This document shows positions 23,562 through 33,426 of a DNA stretch of 33,426 bases, piece after piece. The position numbers were made by a program, and so were the translations under genes. This DNA comes from an uncultured Alphaproteobacteria bacterium. Its GTDB lineage: Bacteria > Pseudomonadota > Alphaproteobacteria > Rickettsiales > UBA1997. Under the pieces are notes generated by a model. The model was given only the letters and a program-made list of their open reading frames with translations. It had not been told where the DNA came from and did not search any database. The stretch lies in NCBI GenBank assembly GCA_903937405.1, contig CAIZZE010000014.1, positions 1 to 33,426 on the forward strand, given 5' to 3'. Numbering within the stretch: position 1 is the stretch's first letter; each line of letters begins with the position of its first letter.

Positions 23562-24176
23562 ATGCAAGTAAGAGTAGTTGGATCGAACATGGATATTGGT
23601 CAAGCTTTGACCAGCTATGTTGAAGAACATTTAGCTAAAACAGTTACCAAATATTTTGACAAAGCGATTGATGCGGAAGTGCATTTTTCAAAAGATGGCA
23701 ATATGTTTAGGGTGATCGTTATTGTGAATGAAGGCGTGAAAGGTGGAATTGTTGTAAAAAGCAACGCTGAAGCCGGAGACGTTTACGCTTGTTTCAACGA
23801 AGCCTGCAGCAAATCTGCCAAACAATTAAACCGTTATAAAAGTAAAATTAAAAATTTTAGACGAAATGGTGGCGGATTAAAATCAATTGAGCCAAACTAT
23901 AAAGCAATTGATGCGATGAAATATATTCTTCCGCCGCAAGCCTTCAATGTTTTTGAAGAAATGGAAGAAGAAGAAACTGATGAGTTGGCTCAGTCATTGA
24001 ATGTAATCACTGAAAAAACAACAGATATTGAATCATTAACCGTTAATGAAGCGATCATGAAAATGGATTTATCTGATTTACCGGCGCTTGTTTTTATCAA
24101 TAAGCAAAACAAAAGAATAAACGTGGTTTATCAAAGAAAAGATGGCAACATTTCTTGGATTGATCCCAGAGTTTAA
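23562..24176 (+). CDS. hpf: Ribosome hibernation-promoting factor, long form
   Basis: 204 aa. Binds the 30S subunit in stationary phase; the long form drives 100S dimers by itself. The N-terminal S30AE domain (residues 1-105: MQVRVVGSNMDIGQALTSYV, then FNEACSKSAKQLNRYKSKIK) is joined by a short linker to the C-terminal dimerisation domain (about 145-204) with MKMDLSDLPALVFINKQNKR and VVYQRKDGNISWIDPR. Full length with both domains. rpsU lies 55 bases downstream. Confidence 0.92.
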   Translation: MQVRVVGSNMDIGQALTSYVEEHLAKTVTKYFDKAIDAEVHFSKDGNMFRVIVIVNEGVKGGIVVKSNAEAGDVYACFNEACSKSAKQLNRYKSKIKNFRRNGGGLKSIEPNYKAIDAMKYILPPQAFNVFEEMEEEETDELAQSLNVITEKTTDIESLTVNEAIMKMDLSDLPALVFINKQNKRINVVYQRKDGNISWIDPRV

Positions 24177-24231
24177 AATAGTTTAAAATAATATTAAAAT
24201 TTTTTTACCGCACAAAGGAGGTAAATTTAAA

Positions 24232-24426
24232 ATGGACGTTACAGTTCACGGTCGTGGCAATCTAGAGATGGCAATCCGCGCCTTCCGTAAAAAAACCCAA
24301 AAAGAGGGTTTGGTGAAAGAAGCGAGAAGAAGAAAAGCCTACGAAAAACCTTCTGAAAAAGTAAAAAGAAGAAGAGAAGAAAGCATTACCAGAAAGAAAA
24401 AAGCCAGAAGAGGCGAAATGGTTTAA
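24232..24426 (+). CDS. rpsU: 30S ribosomal protein S21
   Basis: 64 aa, very basic: the short DVTVHGRGNLEMAIRAFRKK start and a Lys/Arg-rich tail (KPSEKVKRRREESITRKKKA) are typical. A strong ribosome site, aaaggaggt, lies 9 bases before the ATG. An intrinsic terminator follows. Confidence 0.96.
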   Translation: MDVTVHGRGNLEMAIRAFRKKTQKEGLVKEARRRKAYEKPSEKVKRRREESITRKKKARRGEMV

Positions 24427-24436
24427 ACCATTTTAT

Positions 24437-24468
24437 GGGGGCGTGAGAAATCGCGCCCTTATTTTTTT
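24437..24468 (+). terminator. Intrinsic terminator after rpsU
   Basis: A GC-rich stem (gggcg at 24439-24443 with cgccc at 24454-24458, extendable by neighbours) is followed by ttatttttttg. Fits the end of the hpf-rpsU transcript. Confidence 0.82.
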
Positions 24469-24510
24469 GATAAAATTTGGATTTAAGGAACCTCTAAAAT
24501 ATTTTTCGAC

Positions 24511-24587
24511 AGATCCTGAAACAAGTTCAGGATGACGCGCTATGGCAGATCTTCCCAGATCTTCATCCTGAACTTGTTTCAGGATCT
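24511..24587. repeat. Intergenic palindromic repeat element
   Basis: Arms of 25 bases at 24511-24535 and 24563-24587 are perfect reverse complements around a 27-base centre that itself holds agatcttcccagatct. Each arm is also self-complementary (atcctgaa, acaag, ttcaggat). The arm sequence catcctgaacttgtttcagg is of the kind dispersed in many alphaproteobacterial genomes. It lies 43 bases after the rpsU terminator. Confidence 0.88.
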
Positions 24588-24650
24588 ATCAAATCTCATC
24601 ACATAAAATAACAATCAAACAGAAGTTCCCAATATTTATCTCATTTACAA

Positions 24651-26651
24651 ATGAAACTTAGCCAAAAAGATAAATCACTTTTACTCTTCATCGTTGCGGT
24701 TCTAATCATTCTTTGGGGTGCTTTCACATCTATTTCGCATTTCTTTTTCTCGGCAACTTACCGCTCTTCTGACATCGCAAAATTAGTAAATAATAAAGAT
24801 AAACAATGGTTCAACATCGCGCGGCCACTAGAAATTTCTGATCTCAAAGAACGTATAATTTTATTAGATTTCTGGACTTACGATTGCGTAAATTGCATTT
24901 CCGCTTTTACTGAAATTAAAAAACTGGAAAACCAATTTGGCAGCAAACTTACAGTAATAGGTGTTCACAGCGGTAAATTTGAAAATCAAAAAGATCCAGC
25001 TGAAATCAAAAAAGCTATTTTAAAATTCGATATCGAACATCCTGTAATTAATGATTCAGATCTAAAAATCTGGAATCAATTCAAGGTTAAATCATGGCCA
25101 ACCTTTATCCTGATTAATCCTAACGGCAATATTGTTAAAACTTATATAGGTGAAAATGAGCTGCCGAAAGTTAAGCGCGACCTCAAAAAATTAATTTCCA
25201 AATATAAGTTTGAAGTTAATCGCGAGCCAATGCCAACATTGTTTGAGAAATATGACATGATTGGAAATGTCTTGGATTTTCCAACTAAATTAGAATATGC
25301 CGCCGATTTCCTTTATAAAACCCGCCATTTGCCAGTGATTTTCATCGCCAATACGGGGCAACATAATATTATAATCAGTTCACTTTCCGGTGAAATAATT
25401 GCCAAAGTTGGTTCGGGAAAAGAAGGTCTTCAAGATGGAACTTTTGATGTTGCAAATTTTAGCTCTCCGCAAGGATTGCTTTATGATTCGGGAAAACTTT
25501 ATGTTGCAGATCGCGGTAATCACGCCATTCGCGAAATTAATTTTAAAGAAGGAAAAGTATCAACTTTAATTGGCTCAAGCCAAAGAGGCGAAGTGATTGA
25601 AAGTGGTGGTGAATTTCTTGAAGCAAAAAATGTTAATCTTTCATCTCCAGTTGATATCGAATTTTTCCCTAATCACGAAAATATTGTCATTGCTAATTCC
25701 GGAACTAATCAAATTTTATCTTATAACTTAAAGAAAAAAACAGTTTCAATCCTTGCTGGTAATGGTTTGGAAGGAATGGATGATGGAAAATATCCAGAAA
25801 ATTCTTTAGCCCAAACTGCCGATATGTCAGCTTCAAACCACAAGCTTTATTTTGTTGATTCCCAAAGTTCATCCCTGCGAGTTCTTGATGAAAGCGGTAA
25901 TGTAAAAACTTTAATTGGTAAAGATTTAACAAAATTCGGTCATGAAAATGGCGACAAGAGCAGGGCGCTAATGCAGCATCCACTTGGGTTAATGGTTGAT
26001 GATACGGGAGCTTATATTTCCGACAGCTTTAATCATGTAATTCGCAAATATGATTTTTCTTCCAGTCAAATCCGTGATTTTGTTGGTGGTCGTAAACATG
26101 GTAATGGCGTTGGAACATCTGCAAATACGCAGTTTGATGAACCGGAAGGAATCATTGCGGTTCTAGATCGTTTTTATGTTTCAGACTCGAATAATAATCG
26201 CATTTTAGCAATTGGTCGCGGCTCATTAAATTCGGAATTGTTTGATGTCATGCCGCCACTTCGTTTGCCAAAAGAAGATTTTTTGCAATATTTACCAAAT
26301 CTACAAAAAGCCGAAGAAATTGATATAAAAGCTGATGCGGAAGTTGTGATCAAAATTGATTTGAAAAAAGGTTGGAAAATAAATGAATTAGGTCCGAGTT
26401 TTATAAATTTATTGCAATTAGTTGACGATAATAAAGCCAATATGGTTGCCAGCTTTGACTGGCGAGCAGTTTCAACTAAAGAAATTAAATTACCGAAGTT
26501 AAAAGATGGCAAAAATTATATGCTGCAAGGCACGATTTATTTTTGCGAAGATAAGAGAAATTCTTTGTGTTACATCAAAAGTTATGAGCAAAGAATTGAA
26601 GCTGATTCTGGTGAAGAAAAATCGCAGATTGAGATTAAGTTGGGGTATTAA
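24651..26651 (+). CDS. Membrane-anchored thioredoxin-fold and NHL-repeat protein (NHLRC2-like)
   Basis: 666 aa. One N-terminal transmembrane anchor (residues 9-32) precedes a thioredoxin-like domain (about 55-185) with a redox-type CVNC (Cys79, Cys82) and the cis-proline block SWPTFILINPNG. A six-bladed NHL propeller follows (about 200-540), with repeats such as SSPQGLLYDSGKLYVADRGN, LGLMVDDTGAYISDSFNHVI and DEPEGIIAVLDRFYVSDSNN. The end (540-666) is a beta domain with two cysteines (YFCEDKRNSLCY). The order matches the animal NHLRC2 protein and its bacterial relatives. The active domains probably face the periplasm. Role not established; possibly thiol-disulfide exchange or a scaffold. The next gene starts 1 base after its stop. 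Confidence 0.85.
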   Translation: MKLSQKDKSLLLFIVAVLIILWGAFTSISHFFFSATYRSSDIAKLVNNKDKQWFNIARPLEISDLKERIILLDFWTYDCVNCISAFTEIKKLENQFGSKLTVIGVHSGKFENQKDPAEIKKAILKFDIEHPVINDSDLKIWNQFKVKSWPTFILINPNGNIVKTYIGENELPKVKRDLKKLISKYKFEVNREPMPTLFEKYDMIGNVLDFPTKLEYAADFLYKTRHLPVIFIANTGQHNIIISSLSGEIIAKVGSGKEGLQDGTFDVANFSSPQGLLYDSGKLYVADRGNHAIREINFKEGKVSTLIGSSQRGEVIESGGEFLEAKNVNLSSPVDIEFFPNHENIVIANSGTNQILSYNLKKKTVSILAGNGLEGMDDGKYPENSLAQTADMSASNHKLYFVDSQSSSLRVLDESGNVKTLIGKDLTKFGHENGDKSRALMQHPLGLMVDDTGAYISDSFNHVIRKYDFSSSQIRDFVGGRKHGNGVGTSANTQFDEPEGIIAVLDRFYVSDSNNNRILAIGRGSLNSELFDVMPPLRLPKEDFLQYLPNLQKAEEIDIKADAEVVIKIDLKKGWKINELGPSFINLLQLVDDNKANMVASFDWRAVSTKEIKLPKLKDGKNYMLQGTIYFCEDKRNSLCYIKSYEQRIEADSGEEKSQIEIKLGY

Positions 26652-26652
26652 G

Positions 26653-27369
26653 ATGAATATAATCTCTTGGAATTGTAATATGGCCTTTCGTAAAAAGGCT
26701 GAAAATATTCTAAAGTATGACCCTGATATCATGGTTATTTTAGAGTCAGAATCAAAAGAAAAAATTGATTTTATCAAACATTCCAAATTTCCTCATCAAA
26801 TAATTTGGGATGGAGGAAATGCTAACAAAGGATTGCTTATAGCCTCTTACAACAAAGACTACGATATCAAAATTAATGATCTTTATAACAAAAATTTTAA
26901 ATATGTTTTACCAATCGATATAATAACAAAAGAACATAAATTTTTGCTACTAGCTGTTTGGGCGAAAAATACTTCAAATCCTTTTACTAGTTATGTTGTT
27001 CAAGTTTCAAGGGCAGTTAACTTTTACAAAAATTTGCTTAATGAAAAAACAATAATTATTGGAGATTTTAACAGTAATAAAATTTGGGATAACGTAAATA
27101 AGAAAGAAGCAAATCACTCTGACTTGGTAAGAAGTTTAGAAGCGCTAAACATTCAAAGTCTCTATCACAATATAACAAAGTTAGATCAAGGAAAGGAGAC
27201 CGAACCAACTTTTTACTTACATAAAAAAAGAGATAAACCATATCACATAGATTATCTTTTTGTAGGAAATTTTTGGCTTGAAAAATTGACAAAACTAGAA
27301 ATCGGCAACTTTGATGATTGGATTAAACATAGTGATCATATGCCGATAATGGGTCAATTTGAGGTTTAA
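26653..27369 (+). CDS. Endonuclease/exonuclease/phosphatase (EEP) family protein
   Basis: 238 aa. Signatures: SWNCN (Asn7), metal-binding Glu31 (VILESES), GDFNSN (Asp138, Asn140), and the catalytic block HSDHMPI (Asp228, His229). All key residues of the Mg2+-dependent DNase I-like fold are present. No signal peptide is seen. The frame extends upstream into the preceding gene, but ATG 26653 is used because ISWNCN starts there and the preceding stop is adjacent. Substrate unknown: DNA, RNA, a phosphoinositide or a nucleotide are all possible. The 1-base spacing suggests co-expression with the NHL-repeat gene. Confidence 0.85.
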   Translation: MNIISWNCNMAFRKKAENILKYDPDIMVILESESKEKIDFIKHSKFPHQIIWDGGNANKGLLIASYNKDYDIKINDLYNKNFKYVLPIDIITKEHKFLLLAVWAKNTSNPFTSYVVQVSRAVNFYKNLLNEKTIIIGDFNSNKIWDNVNKKEANHSDLVRSLEALNIQSLYHNITKLDQGKETEPTFYLHKKRDKPYHIDYLFVGNFWLEKLTKLEIGNFDDWIKHSDHMPIMGQFEV

Positions 27370-27499
27370 GTAAATCACTCATAAAACTCGCTGTGGAATG
27401 GCTTTGTAAGTTAGTTTGTATTTTTAAAGTTCAATTTATTCACAGCAAAACTCATCAAAAAAACTTTCTAAAAAACTGCAAAATTTCCTTCTTTTTTAG

Positions 27500-30061
<2,562 letters not shown>

Positions 30062-30074
30062 GAAAACTTCGCTG

Positions 30075-30167
30075 TCCCGCCGCTGGACTGGGTTTATAAC
30101 CCAGTCCACAAGTTCATTCCAATTTCAACAAGACATGAAAGTGAGGGCGGGATTACAAATCCCGTCC
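30075..30167. repeat. Double-hairpin repeat between gyrB and the bioF-like gene
   Basis: Hairpin 1: ggactgggtt (30085-30094), loop tat, aacccagtcc (30098-30107), perfect. Hairpin 2: gggcgggat (30145-30153) with atcccgtcc (30159-30167), one G:U. tcccgcc (30075-30081) could also pair with ggcggga (30146-30152), giving a competing fold. No close U-run, so it looks like a repeat element rather than a terminator. Confidence 0.75.
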
Positions 30168-30212
30168 TGCATCTAGTTTTTTGGATTTTTGTAGAAATAA
30201 ACTTAATAAAAA

Positions 30213-31433
30213 GTGCTAAATTTTTACTCAACCGCCATCCAAAATCTCAAAGAAAAAAATCTCTACCGCTCGCTTGTTTCCTCTGATGTTGTTGATTTTG
30301 TAACTATAAAACGTGATAAAAAAAACCTAATTTCATTTTGTTCAAACGATTATTTTGGGCTTTCACAAAATCCGCAGGTCAAAAAATCTGCGATCAACGC
30401 AATCAATAAATATGGCGTTGGATCTGGCGCTTCGCGATATGTTACTGGCAATAATTCTCTTTATAAAAAACTCGAAACCCAAATTGCCAAATTAAAAAAT
30501 TGTGATGATGCAATTGTTTTTACTTCGGGCTACGCATCGTCAATTGGCGTGATTTCGGCGCTTGTAGGTGAGGGCGATTTGATTGTTGCGGATCGCCTGA
30601 TTCATTCCAGTTTAATTGATGGCGCCAAACTTTCTGGCGCAAAATTAATGCGGTTTTTGCACAATGACATTGTACATACAAAAAATATTCTCGAAGAAAA
30701 TCGCCGCAAATTTAAAAAATGTTTAATCATCACCGAAGGCACATTTTCAATGGATGGTGATCTTGGTAAAATTTCTGAATTATTAAAATTAGCTAAAAAT
30801 TTTGACGCGATTTTACTTTCTGATGCAGCGCATGATTTATTTCTCGGAGTAAAAGCCTCCTTTGAAAAAGGAGGTGGCCGAGCGTTAGCGAAGGTCGGAG
30901 GATTGAATCAAGATTTTTTAAATCACCCGTCTCAATCGCATTCGCGATTGATCCACCCTCTTTTTCAAAGAGGGCAGGAGCATCATTTGCAACTTGGAAC
31001 TTTATCCAAAGCTGTCGGATCTTTAGGCGGTTATGTTGCGGGAGATAAAATATTGATTGATTATCTGCGCAATTTTGCCAAATCGGCAATTTATTCAACT
31101 GCGCTTCCAGCTTGTGTTTTAGCGGCTTCGCTAACTTCATTAAAAATAATCGAGAAAAAAAACTTAGGCGTAAAAGCTCTAAAAAATGCCCAGTTTTTTT
31201 GCGAATTAATGAAATTACCAAAACCACAATCAGCAATTGTTCCGATAATTTTGGGTGATAATAAAAAAGTTTTAGAAGTGGCAAAAAAAGTTGAACAACA
31301 AGGAATGCTAATTTCTGCAATTCGTCCACCAACTGTGGAAGTAGGAAAGGCAAGGTTGCGCATTACTTTTTCAAGTGAACATAAAAAAAATCAAATTAAA
31401 AAATTAGCACAAATATTGCTCAATTTAAATTAA
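30213..31433 (+). CDS. bioF: 8-amino-7-oxononanoate synthase-like PLP enzyme with an in-frame insertion
   Basis: 406 aa. Alpha-oxoamine synthase that condenses pimeloyl-ACP or -CoA with alanine in biotin synthesis. Signatures: SFCSNDYFGLSQNP, GSGASRYVTGNN, TEGTFSMDGDLG, cofactor Asp204 and His207 (DAAH) and PLP Lys266 (GTLSKAVGSLGGYVAG). Between His207 and Lys266 there are about 30 more residues than in E. coli BioF. The extra stretch (about residues 215-254) is encoded by a palindromic element at 30856-30974 and keeps the frame. The start GTG 30213 follows a poor ribosome site. Other members of the fold (ALAS, KBL) are possible but fit less well; no other bio gene is in the window. Confidence 0.82.
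   Translation: MLNFYSTAIQNLKEKNLYRSLVSSDVVDFVTIKRDKKNLISFCSNDYFGLSQNPQVKKSAINAINKYGVGSGASRYVTGNNSLYKKLETQIAKLKNCDDAIVFTSGYASSIGVISALVGEGDLIVADRLIHSSLIDGAKLSGAKLMRFLHNDIVHTKNILEENRRKFKKCLIITEGTFSMDGDLGKISELLKLAKNFDAILLSDAAHDLFLGVKASFEKGGGRALAKVGGLNQDFLNHPSQSHSRLIHPLFQRGQEHHLQLGTLSKAVGSLGGYVAGDKILIDYLRNFAKSAIYSTALPACVLAASLTSLKIIEKKNLGVKALKNAQFFCELMKLPKPQSAIVPIILGDNKKVLEVAKKVEQQGMLISAIRPPTVEVGKARLRITFSSEHKKNQIKKLAQILLNLN
30856..30974. repeat. Palindromic element inserted in frame in the bioF-like gene
   Basis: Three 8-bp hairpins: cctccttt/aaaggagg (30856-30874), tcaatcgc/gcgattga (30932-30951) and ccctcttt/aaagaggg (30956-30974). The first and last are inverted copies of one another apart from a few changes, so the element is one large palindrome of about 120 bp. 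It adds residues such as FEKGGGRALAKVGGLNQDF, absent from other BioF proteins. It resembles in behaviour the palindromic elements of Rickettsia that insert in genes without breaking them. Confidence 0.8.
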
Positions 31434-31442
31434 GTAAAAATT

Positions 31443-33227
31443 TTGAAATCAAAAAATTTGCAAACTAAAGAAAATCCCAAAGAAAACTTGATCGCTACTT
31501 TGCGCGCGATTGTGGTTGATCAATCGCTGCAGGTTGAATTTTTAGATGATGTAAAAAATAATTTTTTTGGTTGGGATCAAAATTTAATTATCGAAGAAAA
31601 AGCGATTTTACCACAAATTTCAAATGATGAATCATTGCAAATTGAGGATGCGCGAGCTTCTGCCGATCTTGCGGCAAGTTATTTGCTATTTCACAATTTT
31701 GAACTTCACCAACAAAAAACCAGAAATTTGGAAGAGCAAAATTTTTTTAATGATTTTGAAAAAATCCGCGTGATTGCGCAAATGCGTCACTCTTATTTGG
31801 GTGTGGTAAAAAATATTTTAGAAAAAGTTGAAAGTGATATTTTTAGTGGCTCGACGAATCTTTCGTTAATTTTACTTCGGGAAATTTTCGGTGAAAAAAT
31901 CTTGCTCAGAACTCAAAATGCCGCACAGGATTTGCAAAGAAGTTTGGATAAAAAAATTGTCGCAGAAATTAAGAATCTGGCTCAAAAAATTGAAAATCAA
32001 AATGAGTTTGAGTCAGGCGTGGAAAAGGTTCTTGAGCTGTTGAGAAATGATCAAAATTCTGAAGAAGAAAAAGAAGATGAAGAAAAATCTGATGCCAAAA
32101 ATGATAATAAAAAAAATGAATTAAATAGTTTTGGTCAGGAAAATATTGAGGCAGAAAATGAAAATAATTCAGCGCAAAATGATATTGAAGAAGGTGCAAA
32201 GCAAATTGAAGAAGAGCAGAAAATTTCTGATTTAAAATCAGATGACCAAAAAGGAAATGTTAGCGTTAAGCTTGATGCGCCAACGGATTTCGAAGATAAA
32301 ATCGAATATAAAAATGCTTATAAAATTTATAACAGCAAATTTGATGAAGTTATTTTTCCAACTAAATTAATTAATAAAAACGAACTTCAACTTCTGCGCG
32401 ATCAGCTTGATTTAAAACTCGCCAAGCTCAAAACCATTTCGCGAAAAATGAGTTTGAAGTTGAAACGGAAACTTCTTTCCAAACGTAATTCTTATTTGGA
32501 ATTTGATGCTTCGCGCGGAATTTTAGATCGCAAAAAATTGGTGCGAATGGTAATTGACCCAATGATGGAAGATGTTTGGATCAGTAATAAAACTCACGAA
32601 TATCAAGATACAGCTTTGACAATTTTAATCGATAATTCGGGTTCGATGCGCGGAAGTCCGATTGTGATGAGCGCTTTGGCTTGTGAAATTATTGCCGAAA
32701 TTCTGGAAAAATATTCGGTTAAAACTGAAATTATCGGTTTTACAACGGCAGATTGGAAAGGCGGCAGACCGCGTAAATTATGGGAAAGTTCGGGTCGGAC
32801 GCGAAATCCCGGACGTTTGAATGAGTTGCGTCATATTATTTACAAACATTTCAATCAGAAATTTAAAAAATCCAGAATCAATTTAGGTTTGATGTTAAAA
32901 GAAGGTTTGCTTAAAGAAAATATTGATGGCGAAGCCTTGCTATTCGCGCGTGCGCGTTTGATGCAGCAAAGCGAGAAACGTAAAATTTTAATGGTGATTT
33001 CGGACGGAACGCCAGTTGACGATTCAACAGCTTCGGCAAATGATGGTGATATTTTGGCGGAGCATTTGCGGCATGTGATTAATAAAATTGAAAAACAGAC
33101 GCAGATTGAAATTGTGGGAGTTGGAATTGGACATACGACGGAAGAATTTTATCGCAATTCGATTACGATTCGAAGTTTGGAAGAATTAGGTGATGTGATG
33201 ATTGAGAAGATTACGGATTTATTATAA
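31443..33227 (+). CDS. cobT: Cobaltochelatase subunit CobT-like VWA protein
   Basis: 594 aa. The N-terminal CobT domain (about 1-200) is joined by an acidic Glu/Asn/Lys linker (about 200-275) to a second CobT segment (KLKTISRKMSLKLKRKLLSK, then FDASRGILDRKKLVRMVIDP) and a von Willebrand factor A domain whose MIDAS is DNSGSMRG (Asp397-Gly404). Family blocks KENIDGEALLFARARL and MVISDGTPVDDSTAS follow. CobT works with the AAA+ protein CobS and with CobN to insert cobalt in aerobic B12 synthesis. CobST pairs also occur without CobN, where the role is open; neither is in the window. Start TTG 31443, 9 bases after the bioF-like stop, so probably one operon. Confidence 0.9.
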   Translation: MKSKNLQTKENPKENLIATLRAIVVDQSLQVEFLDDVKNNFFGWDQNLIIEEKAILPQISNDESLQIEDARASADLAASYLLFHNFELHQQKTRNLEEQNFFNDFEKIRVIAQMRHSYLGVVKNILEKVESDIFSGSTNLSLILLREIFGEKILLRTQNAAQDLQRSLDKKIVAEIKNLAQKIENQNEFESGVEKVLELLRNDQNSEEEKEDEEKSDAKNDNKKNELNSFGQENIEAENENNSAQNDIEEGAKQIEEEQKISDLKSDDQKGNVSVKLDAPTDFEDKIEYKNAYKIYNSKFDEVIFPTKLINKNELQLLRDQLDLKLAKLKTISRKMSLKLKRKLLSKRNSYLEFDASRGILDRKKLVRMVIDPMMEDVWISNKTHEYQDTALTILIDNSGSMRGSPIVMSALACEIIAEILEKYSVKTEIIGFTTADWKGGRPRKLWESSGRTRNPGRLNELRHIIYKHFNQKFKKSRINLGLMLKEGLLKENIDGEALLFARARLMQQSEKRKILMVISDGTPVDDSTASANDGDILAEHLRHVINKIEKQTQIEIVGVGIGHTTEEFYRNSITIRSLEELGDVMIEKITDLL

Positions 33228-33230
33228 TTG

Positions 33231-33287
33231 GCATAATTAAACAATTTTTTACTATAAAAATGAGCAAAAAAATTTATTCAGAATATC
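33231..33287. other. Short AT-rich spacer with a partial copy of the IS tip
   Basis: ggcataattaaa at 33231-33242 repeats exactly the first 12 bases of the IS end that starts at 33288. The two are 57 bases apart in direct orientation. Between them is AT-rich sequence with no gene. Confidence 0.6.
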
Positions 33288-33426
33288 GGCATAATTAAAA
33301 AAATGGGGGGCTAAAAATCCACTTTTCGCCCCCAGTTTTTCAGCAAAAATTTCACCGCTTTTTTCCTCCGATTTTTGGTAAGTCCGCGATGAATTTTTAC
33401 CCTTTCTTTGATGTGTCCAAACATCC
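33288..33426 (-). mobile_element. 3' end of the same insertion sequence (right window edge)
   Basis: Starts with the 51-bp terminal inverted repeat (33288-33338), which is the exact reverse complement of 89-139. The transposase stop codon lies within it. The element continues beyond the window. The family is not assigned. Confidence 0.7.
33311..33424 (-). CDS. Transposase C-terminus (partial)
   Basis: Minus-strand frame entering from beyond the window and ending at TAG (33311-33313), inside the inverted repeat. The last 37 residues are very basic: FGHIKERVKIHRGLTKNR, RKKAVKFLLKNWGRKVDF. This is the kind of tail seen in DDE transposases. No catalytic residue is included, so the family is open. 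Confidence 0.6.
   Translation of the reverse strand: MFGHIKERVKIHRGLTKNRRKKAVKFLLKNWGRKVDF

Overview
The window looks like a chromosomal contig from an AT-rich alphaproteobacterium, most likely Rickettsiales or a similar intracellular lineage. This rests on gene content: a giant VirB6/TrbL-type secretion protein with a lipoprotein signal, a Tim44-domain protein, CobT, a long-form HPF, and shikimate and biotin genes. Palindromic repeat elements lie between genes, and one lies inside a gene. Assignment below order level is not possible from this sequence alone.

Edges (1-139 and 33288-33426): the two ends carry the two opposite ends of what appears to be one insertion sequence. A perfect 51-bp terminal inverted repeat (89-139 and 33288-33338) is followed at the left edge by the start, and at the right edge by the last 37 codons, of a minus-strand transposase. 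The window is therefore bracketed by two directly oriented copies of the same element, or is a contig broken inside them.

Accessory region (about 140 to 12130): a genomic island with defence cargo. In order it holds a 5'-truncated gene cut by the edge element, a SIR2-like gene, about 0.7 kb of non-coding structured DNA, an Eco47II-family restriction endonuclease gene split by an IS3-family element with an apparent GCA target duplication, and its cytosine-5 methyltransferase with a fused N-terminal HTH. A 615-aa protein of unknown function follows, then a small-gene cassette (74-aa protein, SpoVG-like protein, HTH/zinc-ribbon protein), a tyrosine recombinase, an unknown 222-aa protein and a large serine recombinase. 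The serine recombinase reading frame ends inside the 3' half of a tRNA-Asn gene on the other strand, which marks that tRNA as the likely integration site. The methyltransferase is probably now an orphan.

Core region (12133-33230): tRNA-Asn, a Bax-inhibitor-1 family membrane protein with its own terminator, aroK-aroB, tRNA-Leu(UAA), a giant virB6-like gene, tRNA-His, a Tim44-domain gene, aconitase, hpf and rpsU. A palindromic repeat comes next, then a membrane thioredoxin/NHL-repeat protein, an EEP-family hydrolase, gyrB, a double-hairpin repeat, a bioF-like gene carrying an in-frame palindromic insertion, and cobT. These are ordinary housekeeping genes, mostly on the plus strand in short transcription units.

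The best candidates for something undescribed are the 615-aa protein beside the methyltransferase, the HTH-methyltransferase with a palindrome over its likely promoter, the structured 1819-2555 segment, and the protein-coding palindromic insertion in the bioF-like gene.
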